A DNA stretch of 64,000 bases from Shimia isoporae. Lineage in GTDB: Bacteria; Pseudomonadota; Alphaproteobacteria; Rhodobacterales; Rhodobacteraceae. A model generated the notes under the pieces. The model had not been told where the DNA came from, did no database searches, and saw nothing but the letters and a program-made list of their open reading frames with translations. This document shows, in pieces, positions 35,939 through 44,597 of the stretch. Location: contig NZ_SMGR01000002.1 in assembly GCF_004346865.1 (NCBI RefSeq), positions 62,001 through 126,000 of the forward strand. Reading direction: 5' to 3'. Made by a program: the position numbers and the translations under genes. Position 1 is the stretch's first letter; every line of letters begins with the position of its first letter.

Positions 35939-35965
35939 GGTAGACAAATGGTATCTAAAAGGTAT
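35939..35965 (+). promoter_or_regulatory. Three phased GGTA[G/T] sites before murQ
   Basis: GGTAG at 35939 and GGTAT at 35950 and 35961 repeat every 11 bases, 30-56 bases before the murQ start. With the opposite-strand pair at 35847 they form a divergent array, probably the operator of the local GntR/UTRA regulator. Confidence 0.55.
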
Positions 35966-35994
35966 TCTCACTAGAAATCGAGAGGGGGAATCAC

Positions 35995-36882
35995 GTGTCT
36001 GCAAAGGCCACAGAACAACGACATGAAAGCGCCGTCGGGCTTGATGCGCGACCGCTTGCCGATGTGGCCGAAATTCTCGCGGAAGCCCAAGCGGAAGCTG
36101 CGCAGGCGACTCTCCCTGCACGACTAAGTATCGCCGCAGGTGGAGAGGCGATGGCCCGCACCATTGCGGCAGGCGGCACGCTCCATTACGTCGCTGCGGG
36201 TTCGTCGGGCTTGATGGCCGCTGCGGATGCAATGGAGCTTGGCGGCACGTTCTCGATACCTCCCAAGCAAATTCGAATTCATATGGCCGGCGGCATCCCA
36301 CACGACGCGGAAATGCCCGGCGACACCGAAGATGCAACCGACACCCTTGAGGCCGAACTGGCGGAGCTAAACGCTGTGGACACGGTTATCGCTGTGTCAG
36401 CCAGTGGTACGACGCCATATACGCTCGCGGCTCTCAATCTCGCCCGAACTGCCGAAGCAACTGTCATCGGGATCGCAAACAACGCAGGGTCACCGCTTCT
36501 CGAAGAAGCCAATATCTCTGTTTGCTTGGAGACGCCGCCGGAAGTTCTCTCCGGCTCGACACGAATGGGCGCGGGAACAGCTCAAAAAATCGCGCTTAAC
36601 ATGATGTCCACGCTCATGGCTGTGAAGCTTGGCCACGTGCACGATGGTTTGATGGTCAACCTTCGCGCCGACAACATCAAATTGCGCGAGCGGGCCAAAG
36701 CAATCGTAAAAACAGTCGCCGGGTGCGATGACGACAGCGCATCCACTGCACTCCGGAGAACCGGCGGAGACGTAAAGGCCGCCATTCTATGTGCAAGCGG
36801 CGCGCCTTCGGCAGAGGCCGCCCAAAGCCTGCTGGAGGAAACAGGCGGGCACCTACGCGAAGCCTTGAAGAAACTAACCTGA
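35995..36882 (+). CDS. murQ: N-acetylmuramic acid 6-phosphate etherase
   Basis: A 295-residue SIS-fold etherase that splits MurNAc-6-P into GlcNAc-6-P and D-lactate. YVAAGSSGLMAAADAME, AVSASGTTPYT and LSGSTRMGAGTAQKIALNM are hallmark MurQ blocks. The start is GTG after GAGAGGGGG. It leads the plus-strand operon that also encodes the ABC sugar importer and lies across from the kinase/NagA/deaminase operon, completing a MurNAc route. Confidence 0.92.
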   Translation: MSAKATEQRHESAVGLDARPLADVAEILAEAQAEAAQATLPARLSIAAGGEAMARTIAAGGTLHYVAAGSSGLMAAADAMELGGTFSIPPKQIRIHMAGGIPHDAEMPGDTEDATDTLEAELAELNAVDTVIAVSASGTTPYTLAALNLARTAEATVIGIANNAGSPLLEEANISVCLETPPEVLSGSTRMGAGTAQKIALNMMSTLMAVKLGHVHDGLMVNLRADNIKLRERAKAIVKTVAGCDDDSASTALRRTGGDVKAAILCASGAPSAEAAQSLLEETGGHLREALKKLT

Positions 36883-36909
36883 AAAGAAAACCAACCCTGG
36901 GAGGACACT

Positions 36910-38163
36910 ATGAAACGCAATATCCTAAAGATGGCATTGGCCAGCACAGCGCTGGTTGCCACGACGGCCTACGCCGAAGACGTGACACTAACAATCGAAA
37001 GCTGGCGCAACGACGACCTCGCGCTGTGGCAAGAGCAGATCATTCCGGCGTTCGAAGCGGCCAATCCAGGTATCAAGGTAAAATTTACACCCTCTGCGCC
37101 AGCTGAGTACAACGCAGTTCTGAATTCCAAACTGGATGCCGGATCCGCAGGAGACCTGATCACTTGCCGTCCGTTTGACGCCTCCCTCGCGCTGTATGAA
37201 GCGGGGCACCTGAGCGACCTGAGTGACATGGACGCGATGAACAACTTCTCCGACGTTGCCAAATCCGCATGGCAGACAGACGACGGCTCGGCGAGCTTCT
37301 GTGTTCCAATGGCGTCGGTCATTCACGGCTTCATCTACAACAAGGACGCCTTTTCAGAGCTGGGCTTGGAAGTTCCTACCACCGAGGCAGAGTTCTTTGC
37401 GGCGCTGGAAGCCATCAAGGCAGATGGCAACTACATTCCGATGGCGATGGGCACCAACGACCAATGGGAAGCAGCCACAATGGGCTACAACAACATTGGT
37501 CCGAACTACTGGAAGGGTGAAGAAGGTCGTCGAGCGCTTATCGCTGGTGAACAGAAGTTGACCGACGAACAGTGGGTTGCTCCTTACGCGACGCTCGCAA
37601 AATGGGGCGCATACCTTGGCGATGGCTACGAGGCACAAACCTATCCGGACAGCCAGAACCTCTTCACACTTGGCCGTGCAGCGATTTATCCGGCGGGCAG
37701 CTGGGAAGTGTCAGGCTTCAACAACCTTGCCGACTTCGAAATGGGTGCATTTAAGCCGCCGGTGATGAATGCCGGTGACACCTGCTATATTTCCGACCAC
37801 ACCGACATTGGCATCGGCATGAATGCGGCAAGCCCGAACGCAGATGCTGCGCGCACCTTCCTTGCATGGGTCGGCAGCTCGGAATTCGCGACAATCTTCG
37901 CCAACGCGCTGCCGGGCTTCTATCCTTTGTCCAACTCTCCGGTAGAGATCGAAGATCCGCTTGCGAAGGAATTCATCAGCTGGCGTGGCGAATGCGAGAG
38001 CACCATCCGTTCGACGTATCAAATATTGTCGCGCGGCACTCCAAACCTCGAGAACGATACCTGGGGTGCGTCTGTGGCGGCGATCAAAGGAACCTCCTCG
38101 CCTGAAGAACTGGGCGCCAAGCTGCAAGAAGGTCTTGCCAGCTGGTACGCCCCGCAACAGTAA
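36910..38163 (+). CDS. CUT1-type ABC importer, sugar-binding protein
   Basis: A 417-residue periplasmic binding protein with signal peptide (about residues 1-22, ending TTAYA). The family 1 extracellular solute-binding fold is shown by IIPAFEAANPGIKVKF, SVIHGFIYNKDAF and AAIYPAGSWE. Context (murQ, nagA, kinase) points to MurNAc, GlcNAc or a muropeptide sugar. A GC-rich hairpin separates it from the permease genes. Confidence 0.9.
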   Translation: MKRNILKMALASTALVATTAYAEDVTLTIESWRNDDLALWQEQIIPAFEAANPGIKVKFTPSAPAEYNAVLNSKLDAGSAGDLITCRPFDASLALYEAGHLSDLSDMDAMNNFSDVAKSAWQTDDGSASFCVPMASVIHGFIYNKDAFSELGLEVPTTEAEFFAALEAIKADGNYIPMAMGTNDQWEAATMGYNNIGPNYWKGEEGRRALIAGEQKLTDEQWVAPYATLAKWGAYLGDGYEAQTYPDSQNLFTLGRAAIYPAGSWEVSGFNNLADFEMGAFKPPVMNAGDTCYISDHTDIGIGMNAASPNADAARTFLAWVGSSEFATIFANALPGFYPLSNSPVEIEDPLAKEFISWRGECESTIRSTYQILSRGTPNLENDTWGASVAAIKGTSSPEELGAKLQEGLASWYAPQQ

Positions 38164-38185
38164 TTCTCCCTGCTGTTGCTGACCT

Positions 38186-38208
38186 CCGGGCGGCCTCGTG
38201 CCGCCCGG
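38186..38208 (+). terminator. GC-rich hairpin after the amino-sugar binding-protein gene
   Basis: CCGGGCGG pairs with CCGCCCGG over a 7-base loop, between the binding-protein and first permease genes and without a T-run. Like the hairpin at 13036 it probably sets differential expression. Confidence 0.55.
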
Positions 38209-38230
38209 TCTCCCAAGGAGTTACTCTCTT

Positions 38231-39145
38231 ATGCAACCCCGACGCATCCGATGGCATATCATAGTGTTCCTCGCCCCAGCGGTGCTGGTCTACACAGCCG
38301 TGATGATCTTTCCCCTCTTCAATACTCTGCGCCTCGCGCTCTATAGCCGGATCGATCAGGAACGTGTTTTCGTCGGGCTTGAGAACTTCCGCACTCTGTT
38401 CTTTGACCCGATCTGGGCCGAGCAATTCTGGAACGCGCTTGGCAACAACTTCTGGTTTTTCATCGTGCACATGCTGGTGCAGAACCCGATCGGTGTGGCA
38501 CTCGCTGCAATCCTCAGCCACCCGCGCCTGCGCTTTGCCGCGCTCTATCGTTCCGCCATCTTTATCCCCACGATCCTGTCTTTCGTGATCGTCGGTTTTG
38601 CCTGGAAACTGATCCTGTCGCCGATCTGGGGCATCGCCCCCGATATGCTGGACATGATTGGTCTCAAATCGCTCTTCGCCCCGTGGCTCGGCAAAGAAGA
38701 ATACGCGCTGACCACACTCGCTCTTGTATCCGTCTGGCAGTTTGTCGGCATCCCGATGATGTTGATCTACGCAGCCCTTCTCACAATTCCGGAAGAAATC
38801 CTGGAGGCAGGCGAGATCGACGGGATTACGGGATTTGCAGCATTCTGGAAAATCAAACTTCCTCTTATCCTGCCTTCGATCGGTATCATTTCGATCCTTA
38901 CATTTGTGGGCAACTTCAATGCCTTCGACCTGATATACACGACGCAGGGAGCGCTGGCTGGGCCGGATTTCTCCACCGATATCCTCGGCACCTTCATGTA
39001 TCGCACCTTCTTTGGCTTCCAGTTGCAACTGGGGGATCCACATATGGGCTCTGCCATCGCGGGTGCCATGTTTGCGATCATTCTGGTCGGGGTCTGCATC
39101 TATCTTTTTGGCATCCAGACGCGCATGCGTCGGTACCAGATGTGA
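38231..39145 (+). CDS. CUT1-type ABC importer permease 1 (MalF-like)
   Basis: A 304-residue inner-membrane permease with six helices. The EAA loop (PEEILEAGEIDGITGFAAFW) that docks to the ATPase is present. The ATG at 38231 has AAGGAG 10 bases before it; an earlier in-frame start lies in the hairpin and is rejected. Partner of the following permease. Confidence 0.9.
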   Translation: MQPRRIRWHIIVFLAPAVLVYTAVMIFPLFNTLRLALYSRIDQERVFVGLENFRTLFFDPIWAEQFWNALGNNFWFFIVHMLVQNPIGVALAAILSHPRLRFAALYRSAIFIPTILSFVIVGFAWKLILSPIWGIAPDMLDMIGLKSLFAPWLGKEEYALTTLALVSVWQFVGIPMMLIYAALLTIPEEILEAGEIDGITGFAAFWKIKLPLILPSIGIISILTFVGNFNAFDLIYTTQGALAGPDFSTDILGTFMYRTFFGFQLQLGDPHMGSAIAGAMFAIILVGVCIYLFGIQTRMRRYQM

Positions 39146-39155
39146 GGCCGGCATC

Positions 39156-39995
39156 ATGAACAAAGCACGTTCCAACCCGCTCAACACGACGCTGATGCAT
39201 GTGGCCTTGGTGGCTTACACGCTGGTCGCGCTCTTCCCGGTCTTTGTGATCCTGATCAACAGCTTCAAGACGCGTAAGGCGATTTTCAGGGAACCTCTGG
39301 CCCTGCCAAATTCGGACAGCTTCTCGCTGATCGGTTATGAGACCGTGCTGAAGCAAGGGGACTTTTTCCTCTACTTCCAGAACAGTTTCATTGTCACAGT
39401 GGCGTCCCTTTTCTTCATCTTGCTTTTCGGTGCAATGGCGGCGTTCGCGCTGAGCGAATATCGCTTCAAAGGCAACACGCTGATGGGACTTTATCTGGCC
39501 CTTGGCATTATGATCCCGATCCGCATCGGCACCGTCGCGATCCTTGAAATGATGGTGGCCACCGGCCTTGTGAACACGCTCTGGGCGCTGATCCTCGTCT
39601 ATACGGCGCAAGGTTTACCGCTGGCGGTGTTCATTCTGTCCGAATTCATGCGCGGAGTTTCTGATGATCTCAAAAACGCGGGCCGCATCGACGGACTGTC
39701 AGAATACGCGATCTTCTTCAAACTCGCCCTGCCGCTGGTGCGCCCTGCGATGGCGACAGTCGCGGTGTTCAACATGATCCCGATATGGAACGATCTGTGG
39801 TTCCCACTGATCCTTGCGCCTGCTGAAGAAGTCAAAACGCTAACCCTCGGCAGCCAGGTTTTCATCGGTCAGTTCGTGACCAACTGGAACGCGGTTCTCT
39901 CGGCCCTGTCGATGGCGATCATTCCGGTGCTGATCCTCTATGTGATCTTCTCGCGCCAGCTGATCCGCGGCATCACCTCGGGAGCGGTAAAATGA
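39156..39995 (+). CDS. CUT1-type ABC importer permease 2 (MalG-like)
   Basis: A 279-residue permease with six helices and EAA loop SDDLKNAGRIDGLSEYAIFF. It starts 10 bases after permease 1; the long upstream reading through the previous gene is rejected. Its stop overlaps the oxidoreductase start by 4 bases. Confidence 0.9.
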   Translation: MNKARSNPLNTTLMHVALVAYTLVALFPVFVILINSFKTRKAIFREPLALPNSDSFSLIGYETVLKQGDFFLYFQNSFIVTVASLFFILLFGAMAAFALSEYRFKGNTLMGLYLALGIMIPIRIGTVAILEMMVATGLVNTLWALILVYTAQGLPLAVFILSEFMRGVSDDLKNAGRIDGLSEYAIFFKLALPLVRPAMATVAVFNMIPIWNDLWFPLILAPAEEVKTLTLGSQVFIGQFVTNWNAVLSALSMAIIPVLILYVIFSRQLIRGITSGAVK

Positions 39996-41026
39996 TACGA
40001 GTATTGATAGCAGGTCTCGGAAACATGGGATTAAGCCACGCTCTTGCCCATCACCGTCACCTAGACTCGGAGATCGTCGGGCTTGTGAACCGCACCGGCG
40101 ACGTGCGTCACGCGGAATTGACAGGATATCCGGTGTTTACCGACTTCTACGAAGCGCTGGACGCCTGCAAGCCGGACATTGCCGTCATTGCGACCTATTC
40201 TGATAGTCATGCCGACTTTGCGATCGCGGCAATGGAGTCGGGGGCGCATGTTTTTGTCGAAAAACCACTGGCAACCACTGTCGCTGACGCCCAACGGGTT
40301 GTCGATTGCGCCAAGCGCCTTGGCCGCAAGCTGGTGGTTGGCTACATCCTGCGCCATCACCCGTCCTGGATGCGATTGATCAAGGAAGCGCGCGCTTTGG
40401 GTGGCCCCTATGTGTTTCGCATGAACCTCAATCAACAGAGCGAGGGCGCCGAATGGGAAACCCATAAAGCGCTTATGCAGACCACGGCTCCAATCGTCGA
40501 CTGTGGCGTGCACTATGTGGACGTTTGGTGCCAGATCACAGACGCTAAACCGGTGAGCGTGAACGGCATGGGCCTGCGGCTTTCTGAAGAAATTGCCGAA
40601 GACATGTACAACTACGGGCAGTTTCAGGTGACTTTCGACGATGGATCGGTCGGCTGGTACGAAGCAGGCTGGGGACCAATGATGTCCGAAACGGCTTTCT
40701 TCGTAAAAGATGTGATATCCCCGAACGGTTCGGTCTCGATCACCGAAGCCGACAAGTCCGGTAGCTCGGATGTGGACGGACACACTAAGGTTGGAGGGCT
40801 GCTGTTGCATCGTCCCGACATTGACCGTCTGATTGAGCTGCCAGATGAACCAGGTCATCAGGAGCTTTGCGACGCCGAACAGGATTATGTTCTGCGCGCG
40901 ATTCAGCAAAACACCGATTTGACCCGCCACATGCAGGACGCAGTGCAGTCGCTGGCCATTTGTCTGGCTGCAGACGAAAGCGTCCGAACCGGAAAACCCG
41001 TAAACCTGAAGGAGGCGACCCTATGA
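39992..41026 (+). CDS. Gfo/Idh/MocA-family oxidoreductase in the amino-sugar operon
   Basis: A 344-residue NAD(P)-dependent enzyme with start MIRVLIAGLGNMGLSHA (Rossmann), catalytic EKPLATT and CGVHYVDVWCQI carrying the active-site His/Asp region. It is embedded between permease and ATPase genes with ATGA overlaps on both sides, so it serves the same substrate. It could oxidise lactate-bearing or modified amino sugars, or handle an anhydro sugar; not determinable here. Confidence 0.83.
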   Translation: MIRVLIAGLGNMGLSHALAHHRHLDSEIVGLVNRTGDVRHAELTGYPVFTDFYEALDACKPDIAVIATYSDSHADFAIAAMESGAHVFVEKPLATTVADAQRVVDCAKRLGRKLVVGYILRHHPSWMRLIKEARALGGPYVFRMNLNQQSEGAEWETHKALMQTTAPIVDCGVHYVDVWCQITDAKPVSVNGMGLRLSEEIAEDMYNYGQFQVTFDDGSVGWYEAGWGPMMSETAFFVKDVISPNGSVSITEADKSGSSDVDGHTKVGGLLLHRPDIDRLIELPDEPGHQELCDAEQDYVLRAIQQNTDLTRHMQDAVQSLAICLAADESVRTGKPVNLKEATL

Positions 41027-42021
41027 CGGCGCTGACCCTGAAAAACGTGAACAAGTCCTTTGGCGAGGTTCATGTTCTGAAAGACATCAACATCGATATC
41101 GAAGACGGCGAGTTTGTAGTTTTCGTTGGCCCATCCGGGTGCGGGAAATCAACGCTCTTGCGGGTTATTGCCGGTCTGGAAGATGCCTCCTCTGGCGAGG
41201 TTCGGATCGGCGATGATTTGGTCAACACCACGCCTCCCTCCAAACGCGGGATCGCAATGGTTTTCCAGTCTTATGCGCTTTATCCGCACCTAAATGTGCG
41301 TAAGAACATGACGCTCGCCCTTAAACAGGAAAAGCAGTCAAAAGAAGTCATTGAGGAACGCGTGGCGGAAGCCAGTCGCATGCTCAATCTCGAAGACTAC
41401 CTTGACCGCTACCCTTCGGAACTGTCGGGAGGTCAACGTCAACGCGTCGCCATCGGCCGCGCCATTGTACGCCACCCGCGCTTGTTCTTGTTTGACGAAC
41501 CCCTTTCAAACCTCGACGCAGCGCTGCGCATGAACACGCGGATCGAAATCGCCAACTTGCACGCGCAATTGAGCGCCTCGATGATATACGTCACTCACGA
41601 TCAAACTGAGGCTATGACTCTCGCCGACAAAATTGTTGTTCTGCGCGACGGACGGGTGGAACAGGTTGGGTCTCCGATGGAGCTGTACAACAATCCAGCA
41701 AACAAATTTGTGGCTGGCTTTCTCGGATCTCCTGCGATGAATTTCATGCCCGCCCATCTCTTTGGCGAAGGCGGCGATCATGTCGTCGGCATTCGTCCCG
41801 AGGATTTGAAAGTCGGGGACGAAGGTACGCTCAAGGCGAAGGTAAAGCATGTTGAAGAGCTAGGTGGCGACACGAATGTCGTGGCTGATCTTGATGGAAC
41901 AAGCCTAACTGTTCGCATGTTCGGTCAGTTTCCGGTTCGGACCGGCGATACCATTGCCCTAACTGCGCCTGAAGACCGGCGGTACAGATTTGATGCGGAA
42001 GGACAACGCCTGACCGCGTAA
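41023..42021 (+). CDS. CUT1-type ABC importer ATPase (MalK/UgpC-like)
   Basis: A 332-residue ATPase with Walker A GPSGCGKST, signature LSGGQRQRVAIGRA, Walker B LFLFDEPLSNLD and a C-terminal TOBE-type domain (about residues 235-330). The start at 41023 follows AAGGAGG and overlaps the oxidoreductase stop. Supplies energy for the amino-sugar importer and is the last gene of this operon. Confidence 0.92.
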   Translation: MTALTLKNVNKSFGEVHVLKDINIDIEDGEFVVFVGPSGCGKSTLLRVIAGLEDASSGEVRIGDDLVNTTPPSKRGIAMVFQSYALYPHLNVRKNMTLALKQEKQSKEVIEERVAEASRMLNLEDYLDRYPSELSGGQRQRVAIGRAIVRHPRLFLFDEPLSNLDAALRMNTRIEIANLHAQLSASMIYVTHDQTEAMTLADKIVVLRDGRVEQVGSPMELYNNPANKFVAGFLGSPAMNFMPAHLFGEGGDHVVGIRPEDLKVGDEGTLKAKVKHVEELGGDTNVVADLDGTSLTVRMFGQFPVRTGDTIALTAPEDRRYRFDAEGQRLTA

Positions 42022-42104
42022 AAGCAGAACGCTATGCATCTCGGTTTGGATCGACTTAACGTGCAACTTTCATTTCAGGTCGCCGTATGCCATGTCTCTT
42101 CGTC

Positions 42105-43130
42105 ATGGCAACGCTCAAAGACATAAGCGCCCATCTCGGGCTTTCCGTGACCCAAGTGTCCCGGGCGATCAACGATCACTCCGACGTCAGCGAAGCGACA
42201 AAGAAACGTGTGCGCGAAGCTGCTACTGAACTCGGCTATGTTGCGAACCAATCCGCTCGCTCTCTGGTGACAGGGCGTAGCGGGTTGGTGTGCCTCATCC
42301 GACCAGGTGGCTTGGCCGGACCCGCCGACATCTCTGCGCTGGAAACGGTTTCTGGGTTGTCCACCGCCTTCTTCGAGCGCGACATGCAGTTTGTTTTGCA
42401 TATGATGCCACCAGAAGAAGATGTGATCCCTGCCTATCAGCGCGCCATCGCAAGCGGATCATTTGACGGGTTTGTCATCACAGAAACCCGGCCAGACGAT
42501 GCGCGGGTATCCCTTCTCGAAGAAATGAAGGTTCCGTTTGTGGTGCATGGCCGCACAACCGAGGACGCGAGACACCCTTACTTTGATATCGACAACTTCG
42601 AAGTAGGCCGTCAGCACGTGGCATACCTCGCTGGCCTTGGCCATAAACGTATCGCTCTTTTGAATGGTCCACTGGACTTTGCCTACGCCGAGTTTCGACT
42701 GAACGGCTATAAGTCTGCTCTCGACCATGCAGGGCTGAAGTTTGATGCTGATCTGACCGTGCACGGACCGATGACTGAGGGCAATGGCATCGTGTGGACA
42801 GCGCGCCTGTTCGAAGACGGACCCAATCGGCCAACCGCACTTATCTGTGGCAATACGCTGTTGGCAAAGGGTGCATATACCGCGCTTGAAGCAATGGGCC
42901 TGAAGATTCCCGACGATGTATCGGTGGTTGCCCACGATGACTCGATTCTCGACATTCGAGGATCTGCTTTTTTCCCGTCGTTGACGGTGACAAAGTCGCC
43001 ATTTTCCGAAAGTTCGGTCAATCTGGCCGAAATTCTTTGTGCGGAAATAAATAAAGAAAATGACCGCGACATCCATCGTTTAGCCGATGTTGCTTTCATT
43101 GAACGCGCCTCGACTGCTCCCAAAAATTAG
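42105..43130 (+). CDS. LacI-family regulator of the alpha-glycoside operon
   Basis: A 341-residue regulator with N-terminal LacI helix-turn-helix ATLKDISAHLGLSVTQVSRA (residues 2-21) and a periplasmic-binding-like sensor domain (about 65-335). The start at 42105 is placed by the usual distance to the DNA-binding motif; no strong ribosome site is seen, and an ATG 18 bases upstream is possible. The 20-base palindrome at 43177, just before the importer genes, is its likely target. Confidence 0.88.
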   Translation: MATLKDISAHLGLSVTQVSRAINDHSDVSEATKKRVREAATELGYVANQSARSLVTGRSGLVCLIRPGGLAGPADISALETVSGLSTAFFERDMQFVLHMMPPEEDVIPAYQRAIASGSFDGFVITETRPDDARVSLLEEMKVPFVVHGRTTEDARHPYFDIDNFEVGRQHVAYLAGLGHKRIALLNGPLDFAYAEFRLNGYKSALDHAGLKFDADLTVHGPMTEGNGIVWTARLFEDGPNRPTALICGNTLLAKGAYTALEAMGLKIPDDVSVVAHDDSILDIRGSAFFPSLTVTKSPFSESSVNLAEILCAEINKENDRDIHRLADVAFIERASTAPKN

Positions 43131-43176
43131 TCCTCTGCTGAATAGCGCTTGACAGTACAGGCCTGCTTCGGCCAAA

Positions 43177-43196
43177 AATCCGAAACGTTTCGGATT
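43177..43196. promoter_or_regulatory. Perfect 20-bp LacI-type operator
   Basis: AATCCGAAACGTTTCGGATT is a perfect palindrome with a central CG, as LacI/GalR-family proteins prefer. It lies 22 bases downstream of a TTGACA hexamer (43149-43154), so binding would block the promoter of the importer operon. Confidence 0.78.
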
Positions 43197-43209
43197 CAAT
43201 AAAATATGA

Positions 43210-43227
43210 ACCCGAAGCGTTTTGGCT
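43210..43227. promoter_or_regulatory. Second, imperfect LacI-type operator
   Basis: ACCCGAAGCGTTTTGGCT matches the inner 18 bases of the perfect operator in 14 positions and keeps the CGAA-CG-TT core. Centres are about 32 bases (three helical turns) apart. Confidence 0.5.
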
Positions 43228-43259
43228 GGAAGGAGGTCCGGCCACAACAGGAGGAACAA

Positions 43260-44528
43260 ATGACACTTACTCTCGCTCGCTCTCTCAAGGGTGCGGTTGC
43301 TGCTCTCGCTCTTGCTTCAGGCGCACAAGCTGAGTACATCACACTTGCTTCAGGCATAACCGGTTCTCGCGTTGAGACATTCAAAGCCATTGTCGCGCCA
43401 TGGGAAAAAGCCACCGGCAACACCGTCACCCTGGTACCGATGCCCGCCTCGACCACCGATCAGTTCGGTCAATACCGGCTTTGGCTGGCAGCCGGAAACA
43501 AAGACATCGACCTCTATCAGACCGACGTGATCTGGGCACCTCAACTTGCTGACCAGTTTGTCGATTTGGCCGATGTTGCGGGCGAGCTTATGGATAGCCA
43601 CTTTCCGTCGATCGTCGAGAGCCAGACCGTGAATGGCAAGTTGGTCGCTTTGCCGCTCTACACGGATGCGCCGGCGTTATATTATCGAACCGACCTGCTT
43701 GAAAAACACGGCGCAACCGTTCCTGAAACCTGGGAAGAACTCACCGCTACGGCACAAATGGTCCAAGATGCCGAACGCGCGCAAGGAAATGCCGATCTCT
43801 GGGGCTTTGTCTGGCAGGGCAATGCGTACGAAGGCTTGACCTGCAACGCGCTGGAATGGGTCAAATCTTTCGGCGGCGGCCAAATTATCGAACCCAACGG
43901 TGATATCTCGATCAACAACCCAAAGGCGGTCGCAGCTGTGGAGCTGGCTGCCAGCTGGCCGGGCACCATTTCCCCCGAGGGCGTCTTGGCTTACAAGGAA
44001 GAGGAGGCACGTGGCGTTTGGCAAACCGGCAACGCTGTGTTTATGCGTAATTGGCCATATGCCTACGGGCTGGGCAATGGCGAAGACAGCGCAGTCAAAG
44101 GCAAGTTCGGGGTGACCACGCTGCCAACGGGCGGCGGCCACGACGTCAGTGCAGCTACCCTTGGCGGCTGGAACATCGCGGTATCGAAGTACTCCGAGAA
44201 ACAGGAAACAGCGATCTCGCTGGCGATGTATCTGGCGAGCCCCGAGGCACAGAAAACACGTGCCCTGCTGGGAAGCCGCCTCCCGACAATCGTATCACTT
44301 TACGAAGACGCGGAGATCGCTGCAGCCGCGCCAATCATCCCACAATGGAAGGACGTCTTCCTACAAGCCGTACCGCGTCCATCGGCACCGACCAAAGGCG
44401 ACTACAACGAGGTTTCCTCCAAGTTCTGGTCTGCGGTCCACAATACGCTTTCGGGTGACGGAACTGCTGCCGAAAACCTCGAACTGCTAGAGCTTGACCT
44501 GACCGACCTCAAAGGCGCCGGCTGGTAA
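43260..44528 (+). CDS. ABC alpha-glycoside-binding protein (AglE/ThuE-like)
   Basis: A 422-residue periplasmic binding protein with signal peptide (about residues 1-23). Family blocks include the YRLWLAAGNKDIDLYQTDVIWAP region and GKLVALPLYTDAPALYYRTD. The ATG at 43260 follows ACAGGAGGA; an in-frame start at 43206 would run through the second operator and is rejected. The operon's GH4 enzyme suggests melibiose-, trehalose- or sucrose-type alpha-glycosides. Confidence 0.9.
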   Translation: MTLTLARSLKGAVAALALASGAQAEYITLASGITGSRVETFKAIVAPWEKATGNTVTLVPMPASTTDQFGQYRLWLAAGNKDIDLYQTDVIWAPQLADQFVDLADVAGELMDSHFPSIVESQTVNGKLVALPLYTDAPALYYRTDLLEKHGATVPETWEELTATAQMVQDAERAQGNADLWGFVWQGNAYEGLTCNALEWVKSFGGGQIIEPNGDISINNPKAVAAVELAASWPGTISPEGVLAYKEEEARGVWQTGNAVFMRNWPYAYGLGNGEDSAVKGKFGVTTLPTGGGHDVSAATLGGWNIAVSKYSEKQETAISLAMYLASPEAQKTRALLGSRLPTIVSLYEDAEIAAAAPIIPQWKDVFLQAVPRPSAPTKGDYNEVSSKFWSAVHNTLSGDGTAAENLELLELDLTDLKGAGW

Positions 44529-44540
44529 GTCATCCTTCAA

Positions 44541-44570
44541 CAGGATGGCCGGATTGGACCGGCCGTCCTG
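44541..44570 (+). terminator. Hairpin after the alpha-glycoside binding-protein gene
   Basis: CAGGATGGCCGG pairs with CCGGCCGTCCTG (one G-T pair) around a 6-base loop, 12 bases after the stop, without a T-run. Third example in the window of such a hairpin after a binding-protein gene. Confidence 0.6.
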
Positions 44571-44597
44571 CACATACCACGTAATCTGGACCTACCC

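Noticed and set aside
38084-39187. 367-codon minus-strand open frame
   Set aside because: Antisense to the first ABC permease; composition is that of a reversed membrane protein.
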